A stretch of 64,000 nucleotides of DNA from Pinus tabuliformis (Eukaryota > Streptophyta > Pinopsida > Pinales > Pinaceae), in assembly GCA_031772625.1 (NCBI GenBank), contig CM062813.1, positions 764,832,720 to 764,896,719 of the forward strand. Direction: 5' to 3'. Made by a program: the position numbers and the translations under genes. Positions 50,410 through 61,207 of the stretch are shown here, piece after piece (position 1 is the stretch's first letter; every line of letters starts with the position of its first letter). The notes beneath the pieces were generated by a model. It was given only the letters and a program-made list of their open reading frames with translations. It was not told the origin of the DNA and did not search any database.

Positions 50410-51955
50410 TGTAAGAACCCCCCTAAATTTATAAATATAATAAATGGGCGAATCTCCATGGTATATAGGAAAAATGGAAGGCGATTTTATCAATAATATA
50501 ATATGTATATATAATTTTTTGGCGAATCTCTCACCAGGAATGGCGAATATTTTACTCAATTATAAAATCTTGTAAGATCTTCGCAAGTCTTTCACTAAAT
50601 AATAAAACTTTGTATGGATCTAAGACGATAGAATTTCCCCTTTAAATAGTCTATGCTCACATGAATACCATGGTATTACCATGGGTCAATACCATGGGTT
50701 ATCATAAACCTGGAGCTTAAAAATTACTATTAGTAATTTATAAAAATTAATAAAATTAATAGTTGATTTTTATTTTATTTTTTATTTTAACCAAGCTAAA
50801 ATGTTTAACCTACATTAAATTACAACATCCATTTTTACTCTTGACCAAGCCCCAAGAGGATCAAATATTTTTTCACTCTATGCTAGTTTGCATATCACGA
50901 TATTTGATACCTCTCGGGGGTTAGTAGATCCAGAGTAAAGATGGATCTATGCTGGTTTAATTCCCCCATTTAAATAGGCTACATTCCAGGTGAATACCAT
51001 GGGTCAATACCATGTGCCATTTTGGTGAATACCATGGGTCAATACCATGTGCCATTTTTATTTTTATTAATTCTAATATTAGGGTTAATAATGGTTTTTT
51101 GCATGGTATTAATAACAATCTAGTCCATGGTATTTGTCCCATAGTATTTTGCCCATAGGTTTCACCTAAATATAACCCATTTTTTGAGTGTTCGTAAATA
51201 TAAGGTGACTTATGGAGTAAATATAAAAAAATGTTTTATTTGTTTACCATACCTCTCGTTATTTGGCCCATAGGATTCACTTAAATAAAACCTCTTTCTT
51301 GAGCCTTCATAAATAGAACGAGGGTTATGGACTAAATATAAAAAGAGATTTTATTTATTTACCATACGTCTAGTTTATTTATATTTCTATTTATTTACCA
51401 TACCTTTTGAGTAAGTATAAAAATACGTTTTATTTATTTACCATACCTCCACTTTACTTATATTTTTATTTGTTTACACCAGGTGACTTATGGAGTAAAT
51501 ATAAAAAATGTTTTATTTATTTACCATACCTCTCATTTATTTATATTTTTATTAATTTACCATACCTCTTTTATAAATATGGTATTTGGCCTATAGGATT
51601 CACTTAAATAAAACCTATTCTTGAAAATGGGCGAATGGATTCACTTAAATAAAACCTATTCTTGAAAATGGGCGAATGGAAGGTTGTAACTCCTAATTTC
51701 AAGGGCTAAATTTACCTTTTTTATCCTCTCCCTTAAAATAAGGTGGGCTATTTGAGGTGATTTGTAAAAATGTACTATGATACAAAATATTCGCCCACTA
51801 AAAATTTAAAACCCCTTAATTTCGCCAAAGGGCGAACATTCGCCCCTAAGGTGGGCTATTTGAGGTGATTTGTAAAAAGGTACTATGATACAAAATATTC
51901 GCCCACTAAAAATTTAAAACCCCTTAATTTCGCCAAAGGGCGAACATTCGCCCCT
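50410..51955. mobile_element. 1.5-kb non-coding insertion with internal tandem duplications
   Basis: The insert splits the second Athila-like third ORF. It is flanked by AAAAT on both sides (50405-50409 and 51956-51960), a likely 5-bp target duplication. It starts TGTAAGAACCCCCC and ends ATTCGCCCCT, so it is not a classic TG...CA LTR. It has three tandem duplications: 35 bp (50989-51058), 41 bp (51596-51677) and 108 bp (51739-51954, one mismatch between copies). It also has many TTTATTTACCATACCTC units (51180-51570) and repeated GGCGAAT. Class is unknown; a non-autonomous element or a decayed LTR are possible. Confidence 0.6.
51739..51954. repeat. 108-bp tandem duplication
   Basis: Copies 51739-51846 and 51847-51954 differ by one base (GTAAAAATG against GTAAAAAGG). 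Each ends with the near-perfect palindrome GGGCGAACATTCGCCC (7-bp arms, 2-bp centre). The low divergence shows a recent event. Confidence 0.92.
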
Positions 51956-51960
51956 AAAAT

Positions 51961-53481
51961 TATCCTTGATGGAGGGTGTTGTGCTAAGATCTTCGAGTGT
52001 GAACGTCTTTTCCGCCACGGACTCGAAACAAGTCCCATCATCATCATCATCAAGGTCAAGGCTGTCCAAATCCTGCTTTATGACATTGTCGAGGGTTTCT
52101 ATACTCGGGGTTTTCTCGTTATTGGGGCTTTTAACACCTTGTTCTCCCGGCTCCTTAGGGGATTCATCACCCTGTCTTTCCAAATCAGTATGGGTTTCAG
52201 TTCCTCACTCTTCTCCAACTGCAGGACTTCGGTACCCTGTCCTTCAAACACCGCAGGGTCTTCAATACCCTGACCTTCAAAAATTGTAGGGTCTTCAGTA
52301 CCCTGACCTTCTAAAATCATTGAGTTTTCAATACCCTAACCCTTGAAATCATTAAGGGTTTCTATGTCTAGATCACTGAAATTATTAAGACCCTCTGCAT
52401 GTTGTTCCTCTTCATTCTCTTCTGCTTGCACTTCACCAGTATGGGGTGTAGACGTCGTCTTTTTGCTCTTTAGCCTGCTGACCAATGTTGACAATAGGAT
52501 GTTATCTTCTGTATTCTCCTCATCTTCCACAGTGTGTGCCACTGCGTCTACAAGCACTGAGAGATTATGAACTGTGGGGGAACTTTGTGGTGTTTCATCG
52601 ATTACGATTGGAGAACTCGACTGGTTTGTCCCTTGGGCGACAGTTTTCCTCATCATGGCTCTATTCTTCCTTTTCTTGGCCGTGGGTGGAGTGTTCTCAA
52701 TGACCCTCTTCTCTGCTTGTACTGGTGAACTTTTACCCCGCCGCTTGGCAGGAGATAATATCCCTGCCTTTCTCCTCTTACCTGTACTGGTGCTAATAGA
52801 CTATTCTACACCCCTTGCTCGGAATTGTTTCAGAAATGCTCCCCACATTATCCCCTTTTCTTCTAACTTTTTCTTGACCAAAATTGCAATAAGCCCGTGA
52901 TGGCAGAGCTTGTTTGCAACCTGGCTTGCACTGCTACTTTGCATGTTTTTCGCCATCTTCTCAAGGCTTCTGAGCAAGAAGTGAGGAAAATGAATCAATT
53001 TTCCTGCCTCGAAATGCAACAGAAATTGGAGGTGGTATACAAATGCCAAGTTATAACATTCTTCTCTAGTTACAAACTTCCGCAATATAAATAGTAAAGC
53101 TAGCCACTTCCCGACCATGGTAGTCTGTGGAAGTCCCTTTCTCCAATTGAGCTTAATTTTCTTATCAACCACAAACTAGTGCCAACGCTTCTTCGCGAGC
53201 CCCTCTTTTTTAAACCAACACTCCCCCGTAATTGGCCAGCCTGTGGCTTGTGCGATGAACTCTGTAATTTTGAATTTTAAGGACCCAACCCTGACTCGGC
53301 CTTCTTTGAACATCCTTGAAAATACTAATGGCACTGCCATGTCGAACCTGTCAAACTTTTGTAGAAATGGCAGGAACCCAGATTCTTTCAATAGTGCAAT
53401 ATTGTTCCTGTACTCGGCGGTTTGTTCAATTTCCTGCAAATACAATGGTTCATTCCTCCCAGGTACCATTTCAAACCACAC
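51961..53481 (-). pseudogene. Third ORF of the second Athila-like element, broken
   Basis: The minus-strand frame from about 53481 (its left-most codon is GTG; a TGA lies just upstream) reads FKEGRVRVGSLKFKITEFIA then TGWPITGECWFKKE, the mobile-domain-like part. After a stop comes HFPHFLLRSLEKM then CHHGLIAILVKKKLEEKG. The latter aligns with IPYFLLESLIECG and LAHHGLIKLLVED of the ORF at 10242-13091, so the two proteins are homologous. Next is a basic stretch (GKRRKAGILSPAKRRGK), an acidic Ser-rich linker (VDAVAHTVEDEENTEDN), and an 11-residue repeat region. It ends at the insertion at 51955. Stops near 53174, 52800 and 52335 show decay. No membrane segment is seen. Confidence 0.7.
52204..52368 (-). 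repeat. 33-bp minisatellite, five copies, encoding an 11-residue repeat
   Basis: Units start at 52204, 52237, 52270, 52303 and 52336, exact 33-bp period. On the minus strand the central units read GTEDPTIFEGQ and GIEDPAVFEGQ. The outer ones are more divergent and one carries a stop. The repeat lies in the acidic linker of the second Athila-like third ORF and keeps its frame. Confidence 0.9.
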
Positions 53482-54409
53482 TCCACTTCGATATATTCAC
53501 ACCCTCGAAGGAATTTATGAGCGAATCCAACGTTATCCGAGAGTTTTATGCCAGAGGTTCATTGCCCTCCGTCTTTTCAGACCCACTCACTCGCTATGAT
53601 GGAACAACCCCCCCACATTAGGTGTTGATTCGTGTCAGCCCACTATGGGTGAATTGTGATGATTGGATGCAATAGCGGTATAGGCAATGGTGGTGCAATG
53701 GTTATAATGATCAGATTGCGGGTAAGCTAATAATGGTCAGGCAATGTGAAATCATTTCAAGGAGGGTGTGTAGGTTATTGGACAGTAGTACCATCCCACA
53801 GTCAGCGTCATAATTCAATCAGACATACTTCAAAATTTATTAAAAAAGATTAGATTCCAAACCTTACACATCTTGCACTTTAAAGATTTGTTCCTAGATT
53901 AGTAAATAATGAAACAAAGCATCAATTAAAACATGGTGTGATATAACATATTAAAACATGTGTAGGAAAGTACAGGCCCATAAATATACCTGATAAACCA
54001 CTCTAGGACTGTGTAAAATTGCTTTCATAGTCAACTGTGTTTCTGTACCAAACCTGCTTGCATTGTTGTGCTTGCACCAGAGACTTTTACCACACAGAGT
54101 ATGATAGGACAGACTTCTGTAGCTGGACTTAAAAAATTTGCCTCATTATACAAGAAAAATTTATTCGCCATCCTTTGGTGTTTCTTGAACATACCTTCTG
54201 GATTGACTGCATCAAATTCTGTAATAAATTTATGAGGAAATAAAGAAGTGGGAGAGGGGTAAAAATTTTAGAATGGGAAGGAATATTACAGCAGGGATTT
54301 TAGAAACAATATCACCAAGAGGGATAAACGAAATGGGATGTCGGAAAAAATTCAAGGGAAAAGAGGGATTTTACGAAATCGGGTAAGGGTAATTTCTTGG
54401 TAGAAAGAG
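53482..54409 (-). other. Region upstream of the second Athila-like third ORF, no gene recognised
   Basis: By analogy with the first Athila-like element this is the spacer between integrase and third ORF. No integrase or RT of this element is found further right, so the element is truncated or interrupted by the LTR candidate at 54410. Short + strand frames (53316-53621) are antisense shadows. Confidence 0.45.
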
Positions 54410-56513
54410 TGATCCATGTCCGGGTGTGACAAAGGATCCTTCCAAGACCTTTTACTTTCGTGATGTGTTAAATTGAATTTTTAAAAGAACATAAATGAAT
54501 ACATCTGCATGCTGTAAAGAAGAGGAACATGACAATCATCAACACATGAAAACATACGCCGTTGATAACGGAGTTCGTCGAGGAGGGACTACATCTCTAG
54601 GCCCCGGTGTCAAGATGGTGTAGGTCGCTGCATTAAGTGATATCAATAGTGATGATGTACATACAGGTGATGTCGCTATCATACAAGGAAAATGCCCTCA
54701 CGCAGGAGTGGCTCCAAGAGATGTTCCACTACAGGAACCCTCAGTCAAAAGATTCCTATCAGTATGACACAAACTCATGCGTGATGAGCATCCCGCCAAC
54801 ATGGTATAAAAGGGATCTCAATGAAAACATACATGACGACAACTTGAGTATCCCATCAACATACAACAAAGGGATCTCAAAATATAACATGATAAATCAT
54901 GACAACTAGTACATCACATAGACAATTCCGCATTACATCAAGCAGGAATCATGAAAACAAGTAATAAACAAGATCCCACATCAAGCATCAAACAGGGATC
55001 TGTGCAACATAATGCATAGCAAAAGAAGTACATGAACACACTGCATATACCTCACAACCAACGGTCATCTAAAGAAGTGGATGTCAAACAACTAAAGCTG
55101 CTCGGACCATCGATCTTAGGACATCAATCGCATGGAAATGGTTGCTTGCACATGAATGCTGACACCTGCATTCCACTTAGAAAAGTGGCTGAAGAATAGA
55201 ATGAGAAAATGAGAAATATGAACGCACCATCAGATTTTTGGCATCGAATAGTGCAAAATCGACTGTCCAATTTTTGAATTATGAGAAATTGAGAATCTGG
55301 GGCTCAAGGAATCTTTTAGATTCTCCCTAAATTCCTCAAAGATTCTGCTCCATAGGTGGACTGGAAATCTGCAACTCCAAAGGTGAATCTGACCTCGCCA
55401 TTGCAATCCCTACGGAAAACCATGAAAAATGATTGTAAACTTGACTATATTCCAACATGGAGAAAAATTCCTCAGGAAAATTTCAAGGATCAGGGTTCCA
55501 CTTCCTGTTTCTGCAGCAATCATGGTTCCACCCTCATACTGAAAATGGCCGAAAAAATGCAGAACTCTGATGGAGACATGGACAATGCCCTTGTGTTCGT
55601 GGCGTTGAGAAGTGTTGAAACCATATAAAATTTGTCAAAATCTAACAAAGTGAAAATTAGGCCCTCCTGCAAAATGCTGCCTAGAACTGCGTGCACTGCT
55701 TCCTCTGCCTAGGTGCACTGACAAACTATGTTTAAGTATAAAATGGGTGGACGATTTTTCAACAAAACAGTTATGGTGCGTTGGTTGGAGATCTATTTAA
55801 TAGGGAGGAGGTCGAGCGGTCAAACTCCGCCTCCTCCCTTTTTTATACACCGAATATTTTTAATTTCAAACAACCCCTTAATTTTGAATTAAGGGTTGGG
55901 TCGGGCCCACCTTGGGTGGCTCACCCACTGTGCCCACCTCCGTCAGTCTCCATTAATTTATGGCTGGTGTGTATGTTTTTGTGTGGGCGTGGTTGGGTTC
56001 GTGCCCTAAGGGCCGTCCCACCACCCACAATGTTGGTTACAGTGCCAAGGTGTTGGGTGGCGAGGTCATGGCCGCCCACCCCATGTTAATTGTTGTTTTT
56101 ATATGTGGATGAGCATAAGGGGTGGTGGGGTTGATGGTCCCCACCTCCTTTTTTTCATATTTTTTTATATATAACAAGAATGTGTAGTTTTTAGAAATTT
56201 CGTTTTTAAGTCGAAGGAATCATTTTAACGAGGCAACAATTTTTCCCGAAATCTAACTGGAGTTGGCCAGATTTCGTCCATCAGAAAAGTTGAAATTGCG
56301 GCCTCCTTAAGCCTGCCTAGTCAGCAAAAAGTCAACCAAATTTGACTACCTCTATCTCCTTCATCCAGACTTGGATGGATGAACCATTCGCACCGTCGTG
56401 ATCAGTACGACGAGATATACGCTCTGGTCTTGGTTCGAGCATAATCCAAACACTTTGATTTTTGAGATTTCCAGAGTCCTCTTTGTCCTGTGTCTCTGGA
56501 GCCACTTGGATCA
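54410..56513 (-). repeat. Candidate LTR of a third minus-strand element
   Basis: The + strand starts TGATCCATGTCC and ends CCACTTGGATCA, with TGATCC/GGATCA inverted ends. A purine-rich stretch on the minus strand (CCTCAGTGGGGAGGAT, 56514-56529) abuts it as a polypurine tract would. The chromovirus LTR at 60600-61193 has the same six terminal bases and the same GGATCA-then-TCCTCCCC junction, so the two are probably related in their ends. No partner copy is in the window, and the left border rests only on the TGATCC match. Frames inside (54637-54909, 55356-55628, 56332-56568) have no domain. Confidence 0.45.
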
Positions 56514-57273
56514 ATCCTCCCCACTGAGGAGCTTTTGGTCCTAAAAAAACATGAAAAATAATCTGCAACTTCTTTGTACCTTGTCTACATCACAAGTGTC
56601 CTGAAAGGTCTCTCTTCCATATCCTTCACCTTTGTTCTTCAGAGCCTTAAGTGATGAGCCAACACTTGCAACCTCTTGTACATTTTTTTGCAAATTGCAT
56701 GCTTGAATTTCATGACCAACTAATGACTCAAGAATCCCATACTTGCCACGAGTTTATAACACATACTCGATGGTCAAGTTTACATCAAAATGGAAACAAT
56801 ACCCTAGCTAGGAAAACAAGGCCAACATGTCATTGTTGCTTCAACAAGTGATGGAAAACACATCATCACTACAACACATGATTTACAATTATGAGGCCAA
56901 ACACTATTGTCTTGACAAGTGATGGAAAAACGCCATCACTTTCACAGTTTATCATACTACTCAAAATAAGACCAGACATCATTGTTGCTAAACAAGTGAT
57001 GGAAACACATCATCACTTTTACATTTTGAAATGCAACAAATGATTTACAAAAGCATGACCATGACAAGACAACATATCTAGAAACCTTTTTTCACTTATC
57101 AAGGTGAATGGGTCACCTCCTTGTGGCACATTCGATGGTTGAACATCTGCTTCACCTAGTTCGTGCACTGACGCTTTGACTTTAAGGTGCCGCTATGGAT
57201 GGAGTCCCCAACAAGTGGCTCTTTGATGGCCATTTCTATCACAATGACTGCAATACATCTTCTTTCTCCATAT
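56514..57273. other. Non-coding stretch beside the candidate LTR
   Basis: I see no gene. Three loosely similar units containing AAGTGATGGAAAACAC-CATCACT (near 56845, 56920, 56995) recur about every 75 bp and have self-complementary GTGATG/CATCAC parts. The minus-strand purine tract at 56514 is noted with the LTR. Confidence 0.5.
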
Positions 57274-57636
57274 CTATTTAGCCTGTTGTTGAGAGGGTCT
57301 TTCACGCCTCATCCTTTTGTGTGTTGCCATTCTTTTCCAACAATTAGAAAATGTATGGTTAAGTAATCCACAAAAGGTATATGTCTTTCGATGCCATGTT
57401 TTACGTTCATCATTAACAACATGATCATAATCGAAATGAACATTTGAATGTTGAGAGTGGTTATACCTTTCCTTGCTGTCTCTAGCGTAAGTATGGTGAT
57501 GAGAGCTTGCCTCAGCTCTTTCCCTGCAATGGAAATTGCCATGGGATGTGTTAGTGTCAGTCTTTCCAGCCTTCCTACAGTGATCAAATATGCTCTTACA
57601 AAGTGGTCTCAGACTGTCAAGGTCAAATTTTGTCAT
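57274..57636 (-). CDS. Small Gag-like ORF with a damaged CCHC zinc knuckle
   Basis: The 120-residue frame opens at ATG 57636 (MTKFDLDSLRPLCKSIFDHC). It is rich in His, Arg and Ser in the middle and ends with TYTFCGLLNHTFSNCWKRM then a basic tail (HKRMRRERPSQQQAK). The last block matches C-x2-C-x4-H-x4-C except that the first Cys is Tyr. Such knuckles bind nucleic acid in retroelement Gag proteins. It lies to the right of the candidate LTR at 54410-56513, but a Gag there would be out of order, so a deletion or unrelated remnant is likely. Probably a pseudogene fragment. Confidence 0.45.
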   Translation of the reverse strand: MTKFDLDSLRPLCKSIFDHCRKAGKTDTNTSHGNFHCRERAEASSHHHTYARDSKERYNHSQHSNVHFDYDHVVNDERKTWHRKTYTFCGLLNHTFSNCWKRMATHKRMRRERPSQQQAK

Positions 57637-59917
57637 TTCAGTGAGTCTTCAAGCAAAATTTGGTCACTAGGCATTAGGTCTAGGGTTTGCTTTCACTCCT
57701 TCTAAAATTGCCCAAACGCCAATCTATGTCACTATTCAGCTGAGTCTATCATCATTCATAGGGTTCTCATTATCATGTCAGTGTCTAATGAGTCATTTTA
57801 CACCTTGTTCATGCTTCAGTTGTGCCTAGGCAAGGTCATTTCCCTCTCCTAGGGTTTTGAAAGCTAATTTCTCTTGGATGGTCAAATCATCGGCAAAACT
57901 TGTATCCTGATGTTCATACACCTTCCTCTATCCTTAAAGTACCTTATCAAATGCTTCCCATCACTGAGATCCCCCAAATTCCTCATTTTCGCACAAACCC
58001 TAGTTTCTAGCTACAACCTGGCAATTTTCTAGGTTGGGCCTGTGTTTTGCCCTTTTGGACCCCTTCCCCTCACTCAATCCCTGAGATTCCACATTCCCCT
58101 GCTTCCTAACATCCCTCCCTACTTCCAAAAATTTCCCCAAGAATTTAGAAGCCCCTTATCCCCTTCATTTCGCTTCATTTCGATAGAATTCCTTGTTTCA
58201 CACATCGGGGCAAGTTTCACTCAAATGATGTTTCAGAGCAGTCAAAGATGAATTTTGCAAAACTGAGAGAGGTTTTGTCCAAAACATGCCAAAGAAGAAA
58301 AACCTCCTTCACTTTTTGCACAGGTGTCATGGTTTTAGAGAAATGTCAAAATTACAATCGCTGGATCCAAGGAGGTTGGCCAAGGCACTAAAACGACGGA
58401 AAAGGCCCGATCCACTCCAAATTTTGGCCAAAGCCTCTTTGAATGAGAATGGTACTTGATTGGGGACTCCCAACCCAAATTTCAAGAAATTTGGAGAAAA
58501 TTTTGTCATTTGTGAATTTTTTGTGCCATACACAGGTTTTTCCGCTTGACGGGTCTCACCCTCCGCGCGACCCTTTCATTTGGCAACTCCGTTCCAGGAA
58601 AACTCAGAATTTCTAGATTTTTCATGAAAATTTACACATTCTCATCCATCGCCAAGAGATTTTATGAAGTTTTGGGCCTCAAGAAAGTCAAAAAACAAGC
58701 AAAAAATGACTTTCTGCCACATTTTTGACACACAGAAAGCAGTCTTGGGAGATTGCAATTTTGGAGGGGCAAATGACCACCAAATTCAGAAATTCCACTT
58801 GGGTTGGAAAGTAGACTCACATACCTTTCCAAAAAGCCTACTCTTGCTCAATTTGGACACCTGTAAGTGCCCCAAAAGTTCCCTCAAAGGCGTGCGACCC
58901 GTCAGGTAGAGGCGCGCGACCTATCAGGCAATTTTCTCAAAATTTCACTGTACAGCTCAGAAAAACGAAGATTTGACCATGTTTGACTTTTTGGAGTGGA
59001 TTGTTATCCTCCTTGATGTAAATAATGTAATTTTTTGATACTTTTACACTTATGTATCTCTTCTAGAAGATTCATTCATGAAATAGGTGAAAATTAAATG
59101 AATGAATTGGTTTCCTAGCTTATAGAGGCAAGTTGTTTTGACTACCTAGTTTTCGGTGCTTAGTTTAGAAGTGGTTGAAACAGCTCCTAGGATAGTGAGC
59201 TCGACCCATAGAGGCAGGGAAAGATGTTAGATGATCTATATTATGTACTTTCTGGCTCATTTTCATGGTTGGAGTCTTGAGGGAGAAGCTATCATTGTAT
59301 TATTCACTGTATCTCTACAATTTTTGGCTAAGGAAGACTAGGGTTTTGCAGTCCTTTTTTGGATTCTTGTGGTTACATGTATTGATGGTGTGTTTCTCTA
59401 TGTACTTGTAAGTGTGTTATGTGAATCATTTCCTTTCTTTTCCTTCTGCACATTAAGCAAATGAAGTGTTAAAGTAGAATTCATGACTGTCATGCTCTGC
59501 TTTTAAGTTTGTTTAATTTCAATGTTTTCTACTGTTTAAGGAGAATTCAAAGTTATTGTTTTCTCTCCTTAACTCCTCATCTGTCATTATTAATCATCCA
59601 CCTCAATCAAAGGCATCAATACTGTCTCCTACCTCGCCCCAAAGAACCCCCTGTGAAAACTGTGTCCAATCCCCGCACCTAAAATTGCCATTTCCCCAAT
59701 TTTCCACCAAAAACCCTAAAAATCCCAAATCAACCCTTTTGATCAGTTTACTAGCCTAAAATCAGTGTTACCCTATTGGTTATCTCGCCTATTAAAGATC
59801 TTTATCGAGATAGACCGGAGAGAGCCCTCTCCTGCCCCGTAGGGCTAGCTACGAGGCTAAGTGGTTTGATGTTTCCTTGAGGTTTACCTTTCTCAGCCTG
59901 AGGTGAAATTTCAAGCG
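57637..59917. other. No gene recognised; decayed repeat-like DNA
   Basis: Frames such as 58042-58251, 58327-58533 and 59556-59759 have no domain and no supporting context. Paired short GC-rich patches (CGACCCGTCAGGTAGAGG at 58897, CGGGTCTCACCCTCCGCGCG at 58549) are inverted relative to each other in part (GACGGGTC/GACCCGTC). Nothing else is supported. Confidence 0.5.
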
Positions 59918-60599
59918 CTAACAGGATGATGGGGATGTTTTCCCATCATTATCTTTCCTTGACGATTTCGAAAATTCCTCGGATGTATCTGAAACCTTTG
60001 AGAATTCTCCTTTAGTGTATCTTGAGCCTGCAAATCGATGTTCATGCACAACCTCCAAAGATTGAGTTGTGACTTGGTTATTAACACCAAGTTCTTCTTC
60101 CTCCTCGTGCCTCATCCTTGTAAGGAGCCTCATGTTTGTCCCCATAATTGGGATCTCCAAATCTCCAACAGAACTCATACTATGTGAAGATGAAACCAAA
60201 AGGAAATCAACATCTTTTACCTCATCTCTCGATTTGGAAAGAACTGATGAGGGTTCCTCATCATCTGTTGTTGGTGGTTCACTAACTGTCGTGGCACATT
60301 CTCCAACTTCCTTTCTAACATACCCAAGTCTTGCCTGACAGGGTAATTCTTCTACTTTGATGGGGTTGACAATGCCTTGGCCATTAATGCCCAAGCCTTT
60401 CCCTTCATACCTCATTCTCTTCAATAGTTTGGAGCCAATTCCTATGGTATGATTTTCAAAAATAGCGAAATCATCATCAGGAAACATACATGAAGATGGA
60501 GAACTAGTTTTTACCTCACATGGGTCATGCTGTAGATTTTCCAAGGCCTCATCCTTTGCTTCCAGTTGTCGTAGAAAACTATGTTTCTCCTCTTTCTCT
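59918..60599 (-). pseudogene. Reading frame with two G-patch-like units, truncated by an LTR
   Basis: The frame ends at 59918 and is open into the chromovirus LTR at 60600, so its true start is lost. The apparent first ten residues (from TTG at 60628) are LTR-derived. Unit 1 (about 60310-60475) reads FAIFENHTIGIGSKLLKRM then GKGLGINGQGIVNPIKVEE and GYVRKE, a clear G-patch: a Gly-rich motif that binds RNA or helicases. Unit 2 (about 60010-60165) reads IMGTNMRLLTRMRHEEEEEL then HRFAGSRYTKGE, a degraded second G-patch. The rest is Ser/Glu/Asp-rich linker. G-patches occur in host RNA-processing proteins and in some retroelement polyproteins. Which one applies here is open. Confidence 0.6.
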
Positions 60600-61193
60600 T
60601 GATCCGGATTTAAACAGGAACGCAACAAATTACAGAGATAACCGTATACACAAAGATGCAGCGGAAATAATACTTCATTTCATTAATGGAAAATACTGAA
60701 ATATGCTTACAACCAGAAATGGAAATAAACCAGCTAGGGCGATGGTAGCTTATCTCTGAGAAGAGATGTGATGGCTACATGCCTCTGAACTGTATTACAA
60801 TGAGGCTCGAAGGCCTATTTATTGTTGAGAAACAATGGAAAACCCTTAACATTCCAAAACCTAACCCTAGGAGATGAAACGCCAAACTGTGGGCCCCGTT
60901 TGGGGTAAATTGGTACATCAACTTCCCGGGGTCGTAACTTTGGCATATGATCTCCGTTTGACGCGTACAATAGCTCACTCGAAAGATTCATTGTTGGAAC
61001 GGGACCCATGTTGCCCCCGGATTCCCCAAAAAACGTCGTTTAGGGCCTCAAAACGGCTCCGGAAGTTCAGGACCGGAAAAACTGCTAAAAATAGTAAGTT
61101 GTGCTACAATTAAGGAAACTTAAAATGCTGAGAAAGACAATGGTGGGGGTCCAGGTGGACTTGGCAGGTGGCCACCAATATCCACCTGGATCA
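60600..61193 (-). repeat. 3' LTR of the right-edge chromovirus
   Basis: The + strand runs from TGATCCGGATTT to CCACCTGGATCA, with TGATCC/GGATCA ends. On the element strand CAATAAATAGGCC (about 60814-60826) could serve as TATA box. The polypurine tract abuts at 61194. No second copy is in the window, so the left border relies on the symmetric ends and on the break in the G-patch frame. Confidence 0.75.
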
Positions 61194-61207
61194 TTCCTCC
61201 CCCCTTA
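61194..61207 (-). promoter_or_regulatory. Polypurine tract of the right-edge chromovirus
   Basis: Minus-strand CTAAGGGGGGAGGAA directly precedes the LTR start TGATCCAGG and overlaps the pol stop codon, a compact layout usual in chromoviruses. Confidence 0.8.

Noticed and set aside
54637-55628. Two 90-codon + strand ORFs (54637-54909, 55356-55628)
   Set aside because: No similarity to any family I know, no promoter or splice context, inside a candidate LTR.
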